NCBI GenBank assembly: GCA_023055425.1 | Contig: JALGPY010000005.1 | Location: 7,775,501 to 7,839,500, forward strand | Source: Linanthus parryae | Taxonomy: Eukaryota > Streptophyta > Magnoliopsida > Ericales > Polemoniaceae | DNA length: 64,000 nt | Direction of reading: 5' to 3' | Part shown: piece by piece, positions 56,446 to 64,000 of the stretch | How the letters are laid out: each line of letters starts with the position of its first letter | Numbering within the stretch: the first letter of the stretch is position 1 | Position numbers and translations under genes: made by a program | The notes under the pieces: model-generated | What the model was told of the DNA's origin: nothing | Seen by the model: the letters and a program-made list of their open reading frames with translations, nothing else | Databases searched by the model: none

Positions 56446-57323
56446 TCCTAGGTCTCCTCTATAGATGGTGTTTGCAATGGCTAAAGTTGTAGGTTTTGTT
56501 GTGAAACAGGTGGTCAACCATGGTGTACCAGAAAAGTTGATGGACGATGCGATGAGAATGTATGAGGAATTATTCAGGAAGGATACAGACACAGTACCCT
56601 TGCGATCCAGTGGAGGATCACATCCCAATATCCAATCAGGGCTAACTTTATAAAACAAAATGGATTCTGATATTTGTACATGAAGATGTTATACTATACA
56701 AATTTAATTGAGGAAGCTGAGGTTGGAGACTTTGGATCTGATCTTTGAGGGACTTGAAATTACAGTCAGAGATTATGTGAGTTGAGCCTAATCCTCATGC
56801 ATTTTATGTCAACCAACTCGAGGTACATTCCCTGTACGAAACTTCTCTTTGACATAAATAAGCAAATTCCGTATTAATTGAAACATAGATACCGAAAGTG
56901 AATGAAAAATTCATGGTTTGGTGGTCGACCAAGGAAAAGCAATGTGTTTACCTACCTAGGTTAGCAATGCCAAGTTAACTGACACCTAAAGCTTCTAAAT
57001 ATGTCTATTGGAAGAAAAAAGAGCGTAAAGAAGGTTTTCAAAGGAAACTTATTTGGCGTATGCAGGTTATAAGTAACGGAAAGCTGAAAGGTGCCCACCA
57101 TCGAGACGTGATAAATTTAAATGTTTGGATAGAAAAGAACCAGTACTTTGTTAGTATTGGTTTTCTCAGAAATAAGTATTTGTATAGAAAAGAACTGCAA
57201 AATGCTGCATTTGCTAAAACAAATTTGGGACCCGCAACTTTCCTAATAAACAAGATTCCTCCCAGAATGAGCAAACCTTTGGACCATTTGGATTTCTTAA
57301 TTCAAGCTAACAGCGTACTATAA
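56446..57323 (+). pseudogene. J': second copy of decayed 2OGD J, split by copia-3
   Basis: Exon-2 remnant from about 56510 (VVNHGVPEKLMDDAMRMYEE, then frame loss), exon-3 ends at 56700-56825, and exon-4 trace at 57066 (VISNGKLKGAHHR). The deletions are the same as in J (36300-37130). The sequence upstream of copia-3 (39860-40106) is its missing 5' flank. Base 56509 onward keeps a cag|gtggtcaac splice acceptor. Confidence 0.8.
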
Positions 57324-57415
57324 AATCCGCCTATCTGCACCCACATTTTTCATCAAAGTTGTGCTTTTGCCTGTAGTCCGGATTTGCAGGAAAATGTCAG
57401 CTCTTTTACTTTCAT
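57319..57415 (+). pseudogene. H': promoter and first codons of a second 2OGD-H copy
   Basis: TATA at 57319-57325, then gtttgc-like leader and ATG 57394 with MSALLL..., matching 37200-37300 of gene H. Homology stops near 57410. The rest of the gene is gone. Confidence 0.7.
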
Positions 57416-58649
57416 TTTAGGGTAAAAGACAAAAACCGCCCCTTGAGGATGGGTTATATACAAAAACAACCCTCGTATTCGGGGATATACAAAAACCACC
57501 CCTGTCAGTGGATGGATGTAGACAAAAAACACCCTTCTGTCACAATCAGTAAGTATGGGGGGTGCAATATGGCCTTTTAATGAGCATTTTGCCCTTAATT
57601 GTGTTTTTGTGTTTATTTTGTTCTTGGTTTTGGTGTTCTAGGTGTTCTTGACCACCACCTCTACCACCACCACCACCACCACCACCACCACCGCAACCAC
57701 CGCCACCACCGCCGCAACAACCACCGCCGCCACCTTCCCCACCACCGCCACTCATTACACACTACCGCCACAGCCACTGCAATCTCCACCGCTACTACCA
57801 CAATCGCCGCCACAACTATCCGCCATCACTGCCACAGCCACCTCAAAAACCCAGATTCCAACAACATATACCACCAAACACAGCAGCAAAAAGGGTATCA
57901 CCACCATCTCTGCCACTACTAATACAATCACCGCCAGAAAAAAGATCTCAAATAAAATTCATCTTCTTCCCTCTAAACACACCCGGCCATGTTGCCTGCT
58001 CACCTCTGTTATTTTAGGCCAATCAAGCCGCCATAACCATATTCAGACTTCGATTAAAAGCCTCATGAACCCAGAGGAAGTTGAAGACCCACCAAATAAA
58101 ACCCACGGATTTGAAAGTCGAATCTGCATGAATCCAATCGTACCCCTGATTCTTCATACTCCATTGATTTCGTTCAACCCCACCCGATTCGATAACCAAA
58201 CTCTGCCCTTTATCAAATCCTGATGGCCAGTCCAACACCCAGAACCACCCGGGACCACAAAGGTCGTTGAATCAACCACCAATAGCCGCTATTCAATCCA
58301 TCCTCGCCATTAATTCTGGTGAGTCAACAACAGTGAAACCAAAACCCACCTGAATCCAATTCCTCCGAAAGCCATGAAAGCTGGCGTGAAATCTTTGTTT
58401 ATCACCAAATTCAACCAAACCCATTTGGGTTATCCTCAATCAAATTCGAAACACCAATCGGAACTCAGACCAAGTGGAACCCAATTCGAAAAGGGATCAA
58501 CCCTGAACATGCATCTTCTCAATTTCCAATAGACTCCAACACCAAGAAATTGAACCCTGTGATCAAATTCCGAAATGAAACTTGAGATGCTCCAAATCGA
58601 AACCCGTGTTGCAGCAGAGAGAGAGAGGGACGAAGGTGGGTTAGAGAGG
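57416..58649. other. Filler between H' and E': unrecognised repeat-like DNA
   Basis: Starts with tandem-like blocks aaaaaccgccccttga, caaaaacaaccctcg and caaaaaccacccctg, then a (CCA)n-rich tract (57655-57735) and Pro/Thr-rich open frames with no signal peptide or domain. It replaces all of H' after exon 1 and all of E' before mid-exon 2. Probably a transposon or a repair filler; I do not recognise it. Confidence 0.4.
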
Positions 58650-59496
58650 CTCAAGCAACCTTGCCACCCTGTGGAGGATCACATCCAAAGCTGGCCCGAA
58701 AAGCCCGACGGTTATCGGTACAGTGACTAGCCCTATAAAATAGATAGATAGAACAAATGCAATTTCATAATTTCATCCGATTTTATGAGCAAAATATAAC
58801 AGATTTATTCAAATCTCCATTTCAGAGAAGAAGTTGGGAAATATTCAGTGGCAGTAAGGAGGCTGACTACGAAGATTTTGGAGCTGTTAGGGGAAGGACT
58901 TGGGATTGGACTGGGCTATTTTGAGAGCGACTTGACCAAAAAGCAAATCTTGGGGGTGAACCATTATCCGCGTTGTCCAGACCCAAGTTCGACCTTGAGC
59001 CTAATTGGACACTGCGACCAAGCCCTCATAACCGTTCTTCAACATGTACTGACTTCAAATCTTAAAGGATGAGAAATGGTTGGGCGTCCAACCACATCCC
59101 CATGCATTTGTAGTCATTGTGGCTGACCAGCTAGAGGTAAAAACTAATTGGACACTGCTTGTTAATACACTTTCTTTTCTCAACTGGATTTCTCATTATT
59201 ATTTTTATTTGATGTAGATTATCAGTAACGGGAAGGTGAAAAGTGCTCATCATCAGGTGGTGACTAATACGGAAACTTCTAGAACTACCATAGTGAATTT
59301 TACCACTCCATCTGACGATTGTGTGATTAAGACGGCAGAAGCGCTCATTAACGAATGCAATCCACCAGTGTATAGAGCATTCGAGTACAAGCAGTACGTA
59401 GAGGTGTTCGTGAACAAGAAGCCCAGGAAAGGAAACTACACAACATCACTGGATTGCTTCAGGATACAGAGTACAGAGGAAGATTCAGATGCCTGA
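58650..59496 (+). pseudogene. E': 5'-truncated, frameshifted copy of 2OGD-E
   Basis: The exon-2 tail (about 58650-58717) begins at the HPCHPVEDH-equivalent segment. Exon 3 (58826-59136) keeps NHYPRCPDP and GHCDQALITVLQH but lacks five bases after the LLQQ position, shifting frame before the domain ends. Exon 4 (59218-59496) is open and equal in length to that of E, though the HHR motif is HHQ. Splice sites remain. It cannot give a full protein. Confidence 0.88.
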
Positions 59497-60237
59497 TGAG
59501 AATCTGGAGTGGGAATAAAGATATGTTAAAAACAAGGTCCCAAGGGCTAAGGAAGCAATTATGTTTCATGTTAAAGTACTTAACATCATTCATTTTTTTA
59601 TTTATTTAATTTCTATTTTCTTAAAATTCAAATCTACCTATTTACAGGTAATAACAACTTTGCAATTTGCATATATATGCTGATGTATCATTCTTTGAGA
59701 GGACATATGTAATAACTTAATTGATGTTGGAAATCATAAGATCAATAAATTCAATATTTTGCTAATTCTTACTCAATATTCCTTAAATTTGTCAATGTTT
59801 GTGTCAAAGGTTTCGTACCCTTACACAGTCAATGGGTTCATTACTTTTGCTGTTCTTTATTCAGATGGTCAAAGAAAGCTCCATTTTTGCGAGCAAATTA
59901 TATCTTGAGCCTGATAAAAGACCAGCTGACATCTAAGTACCCATTTCCAAGACCATCAATTTCATTGACTAATCAACTTAGGTTCCAAGTAAACGAAAGA
60001 GTGTTGAAATATGAGGAGCTGACCAAATCTTCAGTAGTATTTCTATATTATATGCAAGGAAAAAAAAAAAAAGATCAAGGTTTGTTTTATAACTGTTACT
60101 CCTATATTTAAGGAAGCCAAGAACAGATGTTTTCTTGTCTGGAAGATTAGGAATTGCAAGGACACCAGCTCAGTAAGTCCGAATCTGATTACATAATAAT
60201 TCTGTTGTGCCCTGACCTGTGTTATCCTTAACTAGCT
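59497..60237. other. 3' flank of E', duplicate of 31685-32417
   Basis: No gene. Almost every base of the E 3' flank is repeated here. Confidence 0.7.
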
Positions 60238-60685
60238 CTACAACGCGGGCGGGTTAGACTGGGCTCACATGCTAGTAGTTCTAGCAAGAGCCCGAGTTAT
60301 GATTTAGCTGCCCAAGACTGACCAACCCGAGTTAGGAGTGTATTCAGCCCGTACAAGCCCAAATTCATGTGGACAATTCAGGGTCGGGCTGAATTCGGGC
60401 TAGCCCATCAAACTCATTACATTTGACATAGTTATCATTTTCAACTAAATAAAATCTACCAATTCATAAAACCAACTCAAGTAAGATATAAAAGAACCGT
60501 TTCAAATTACGCAAAAGAAACCTAACTATTTAAGTGTTTTTTTTTTTTTTTTTTTTTTTGAAATATTAGTTATTTAAGGTTGGCAACAAAATTTGCTCTC
60601 AAACGGTATTCTGTAATTTATCATTTAAGAGAGAAAAATCATGTGTATTAAAGAACATAACAATAGTAAAATTAATGGTAATAAC

Positions 60686-60782
<97 letters not shown>

Positions 60783-61048
60783 GTTGAGTAAGTTCATTTT
60801 AAATATGCTCTATAATTAATATATACAAGTAACATTTGTAGCATTTGTCTGCATCTAATTAAGGACGCACCATATTCTAAAGCATTTGTGGCTTGACAGT
60901 AAATCAAACATTCATACCCAAGCCCAACGCTAATTAAAATAAGGTTGAGAACTCTTGTTCAGGCTCGTATAAATTACTAATTAATAACATGTTCCCAAAC
61001 CCTATTAGAGTTCGGGCTGAGTCCGGGTTCAGCCCGTCCAAGTTGTAG
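60238..61048. mobile_element. Second copy of the ctacaac-ended MITE-like element
   Basis: Orthologous within the block to 32418-33193, with a longer (AAT)n tract (about 60685-60780) and a T run (60538-60559). Confidence 0.55.
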
Positions 61049-61373
61049 CCTTATGACCTTAACTACGAATGAACTTTCATTGAAAACATATGGGCCTCCG
61101 ATGCAGTGCTCTACTAAGGATCCTTCATTTTTCCTTTCGATGCAATACTAGCTATTCATTTGCCCGCCAAAGGGGTCGAGAGGCAATCCAATTCTATAAA
61201 TAAATGTCCATTTAACTAGAGTCAATGTCGTAGTCTTACCCATTGTTGTCTTACGTAGATTAATCTGCATCCATATATAAATAAATTCTATAATTTATTA
61301 CCACATTTATTTTCAATTAAATTTTTTTAACCTCTTAATGTGACTCTTAATTACTTTCTTCCAAGCCAGACAA

Positions 61374-61380
61374 TATAAAA
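61374..61380 (+). promoter_or_regulatory. TATA box of 2OGD-G
   Basis: tataaaa, 75 bp before the chosen start, as in F. Confidence 0.65.
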
Positions 61381-61454
61381 CCCCTCCCATGATCACTTCC
61401 ACCACCATGTACATCTCTGCTCTCTCAGACAAATTGAGCACTTTGCAGAGAACA

Positions 61455-63306
61455 ATGTCACTTCTCGTTTCCAACTGGGCCAAAAATGTTCGATCCCTAC
61501 CCAAAAATTATGTTTTTGCACCAGGTGTTAGACCAGGTGGTGTGGATATACCGATATGCAAGGCCATTCCAGTGATTGATCTGTCACAAGACAATGGTCA
61601 AAGCAAGGGTGATTTGCTTCAGCAGATCATAAAAGCTTGTCAAGACTATGGAATATTTCAGGTTATCGATCTCATGCTCATTGCTCTCTCAAATTTCGAA
61701 CAAGTTAGTAATGACTTTTTTTTGGATGTCATAAAACAGGTGATCAACCATGGTGTATCTGACAAAGTAATGGATGACACCATGAGTGTGTGTCAGGAGT
61801 TCTTTGATATGCCTGCTGAGGACAAGGCCAAGGTTTACTCCGAGGATGTAACAAAGAGTTGCAGGCTCTTCACAGGCGGTCTAAATTACTCGGAGGAAAG
61901 GCCTAATTATTGGAAAGATTCATTGCGACACTTTAGTTACCCTGTCGAGGATCACATCCAATCATGGCCCGAAAAGCCCGCTAGATATCGGTTAATAAAC
62001 ATTTCAAATTTCGGCTAGGGTTTCAGTTTCCCCTTTTTTGAATAATTTTGTTCTAATTATTTGATTTGTTGCTCTCAGAGACATTGTTGGGACATATTCT
62101 GAGGAAGTTAGGAAGTTAACTTTGAAGATCTTGGATCTGATATGTGAGGGGCTAGGAATTGAAGTGGGCTACTTTTCGCGTGACCTGAGCGGAAAGCAAG
62201 TGATGCTGATTAATCACTATCCGCCGTGTCCAAACCCTGATTTGGCCTTGGGTTTAAGCGGTCACTGTGATCCTGTTGTATTAACTTTACTTCAACAAAG
62301 GGATTATGGTCTTCAGGTACTGAAAGATGGAGAATGGATGGGTGTTGAACCTCTTCCTCATGGGTTTGTGGTCCTTGTATGCAACCAACTTGAGGTATGT
62401 CTCACTTCTTTTTCCCATCACTGGCTTTACTCTAATTTATCCTTCAAATTATATTACCAGTTTCCTGAATCAATTTTGAATCAACAGAGAACCCCAATTA
62501 TGATATAAATTCAAAATATAATCATGAAAATTATCTCATAAAATGATTCTTATGTCAGGGAATACCTCAAAAATATAAGAGACAAAAATAGTGAAAAACT
62601 ATAGAGATCCGAACATAAAGCATTCACATAATATATACGACATTCCAAGAAAATCCTGTATCAAGGAGACCATAGGCCAGTTTTTAGCATAAGCCATAAT
62701 GATTGAAACTAGCACTTCAGAACTAAACAACCTTTTAATAGAAGTTTTGTTGTCCAATGTAAGCAGCTAGTTCTGGCGACGTGGCCCTTGTATATATTGT
62801 GTTATAACTCCTCGAGTGCGGGCAAAGGTGACCTGTTTTGCATCAGTGTCTTATTACTATTTACTCTATGAGAGCCGTTTCAAAGATAATAGAAGAAATA
62901 AAGAAAACAAAGAATGCATCAGACAAATGACTAGCATTTACAAGCTAATAAATGGGAAGTTCACTTTTTGGGTAGACATGTACTGAAAACATTTGATCGA
63001 ACCAATATGTGATTATGTTCATGATGCTCAAAATTTCTGTGTTTGGTGCAGATTATAAGTAATGGGAAGGTCAAAAGTGCTTACCACAGAGCTGTGACAA
63101 ATTCAGAAATTGCTCGGACCTCTATCGTCACTTTCACTGGTCCGCAGCATGCTTGCATGATAGAGCCTGCAAAAGCGCTTGTCAATGGTAGCAACCCTCA
63201 ACAGTTCAGAGCTTTTGAGTTCAGTCAGTTCCTTGATGCTCACCTGGGGAGGAATCCCAGTGTCGACCATACGAAAGTTATGGAGTTCTTCAAGCTCAAA
63301 ACATGA
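61455..63306 (+). CDS. 2OGD-G: H6H-like 2-oxoglutarate/Fe(II) dioxygenase, sister of F
   Basis: Exons 61455-61661, 61740-61990, 62079-62394 and 63052-63306, giving 342 residues. The start MSLLVSNWAKN is preferred to in-frame ATGs at 61389 and 61407 because those lie within about 35 bp of the TATA box and have no equivalent in F. It includes YVFAPGVRPG, IPVIDLSQDNG, VINHGV, NYWKDSL and NHYPPCPNP. Catalytic residues are His215-x-Asp217 (GHCDPVV), His270 (YHRAVTN) and Arg280-x-Ser282, ending MEFFKLKT. All motifs are canonical. Intron 1 is 78 nt, in frame and without a stop. Intron 3 (657 nt) is about 360 nt longer than in F. Probably an active cytosolic oxygenase with an unknown small-molecule substrate. 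Confidence 0.92.
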
Positions 63307-64000
63307 AGCTGACAGTAACACCCTCAGCTATATCTGTCTTAGCAATTCATAAAAAGTGAAATGTGGCTTGATGCAATAAAAGAAAGATGGTATTTCAAGG
63401 AAAAAAGCAGTTACTTTCGTTTTTCAATATTTACGCGGTGTAGACGGTAGATACACACCAGTCTGAAATTTCCAGAAAATGCTCGTCTATTTGCATGCAC
63501 AATTAAGTGGAAAAAAAGATTTGCAGCTTTTTGAAAAAATTTAACATTCGGGTAGACTCTATCTGGTCCAACTTTGAGCTGATCTAACCATTACTGGAGA
63601 AGAGAAGATGTAGTACAAGAGCACTGGATCATAATCTGCTACTCGTTTGAACAAATTCACTATCAGGTGGACCGAATGTCGGGTCAAACTGCAAACTCTG
63701 GTTTTACAGTACAAATTTTAAAGGACCTAATATTTACGTAATCAAATCAGCAATTTAAGCAGTGAAGCATCAGAAAGGACATCCAGAGAAACCAATTCAA
63801 TGGTGTTGTTTACCTATTCTGTTTTCTCCTCAAAGTCAGATCTATGTTGGATTCATCGAATATAGCAGATAGATGCTTAACGTTTTGATAATAAAATATT
63901 GCTACCTGTGATCAGAGAAAAATAATAACTTCGGAACTGGCAAACTTTTGGAAGCAATATATTACCCCAAGAGTAATTGACAATGTTGACGGGACAAAAA
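63307..64000. other. 3' flank of 2OGD-G
   Basis: Matches 35150-35530 downstream of F to about 63720. No gene is seen in the remainder. Confidence 0.6.

Noticed and set aside
57642..58223. 193-codon plus-strand frame, Pro/Thr-rich, possible cell-wall protein
   Set aside because: No signal peptide, no SPPPP-type extensin units, and it lies in filler DNA with (CCA)n repeats between two broken 2OGD copies.

Overview
The window is nuclear DNA of a flowering plant, probably a eudicot. It is AT-rich and full of (TTA)n/(AAT)n microsatellites, LTR retrotransposons and MITEs, and its genes have short GT-AG introns. I cannot name the species. The only host gene family I can recognise is a tandem array of 2-oxoglutarate/Fe(II)-dependent dioxygenases (2OGDs) of the DOXC type. 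Family knowledge (the N-terminal VSN motif, the WKDTL-type segment, the HxD...H...RxS signature and the overall protein layout) places them nearest to hyoscyamine 6-beta-hydroxylase-like enzymes. Substrates cannot be read from the sequence. No P450, methyltransferase, glycosyltransferase or other pathway enzyme is visible, so this is a paralogue array rather than a proven multi-enzyme cluster.

Layout: 1-53 holds the last codons of one 2OGD (Z), and a copia element lies in its 3' flank (408-5430). 2OGD-A (6494-8076, +) has four good exons, but the first metal-binding His is replaced by Asn. A broken 2OGD-B follows (about 9811-10521). 2OGD-C (14138-15495, +) and 2OGD-D (28734-27404, -) are near-copies on the arms of a large inverted duplication. 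The centre of that duplication contains a degenerate long LTR, a 2OGD pseudogene (P2) and a non-autonomous copia element holding three solo LTRs, each with its own target-site duplication. 2OGD-E (30335-31684, +) starts divergently from D. 2OGD-F (33598-35149, +) has a C-terminal frameshift. A decayed copy J (about 36300-37130) and 2OGD-H (37282-38688, one-base frameshift) follow. A second decayed copy J' is split by a 16.3-kb nest of retrotransposons (40107-56445: a copia element interrupted by another copia element and by a gypsy-type element). The array then resumes with a stub of a second H copy, a broken E copy (E') and an intact 2OGD-G (61455-63306, +), the close sister of F.

Five genes (A, C, D, E, G) have uninterrupted four-exon models, F is complete with an altered tail, and H needs one base to be read through. 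Exon 2 is 251 nt in every gene except A (239 nt), and intron phases are the same throughout, so the copies descend from one ancestor by tandem, inverted and block duplication. C, D and E share a TATA box and a TTGAA-ATA-TTCAA palindrome about 90-120 bp upstream of it, which suggests shared regulation. Active-site wording differs between copies: NxD in A; R-x-T in C, D and E; R-x-S in A, F and G; R-x-A in H. This points to diversification or decay of catalysis inside one array.
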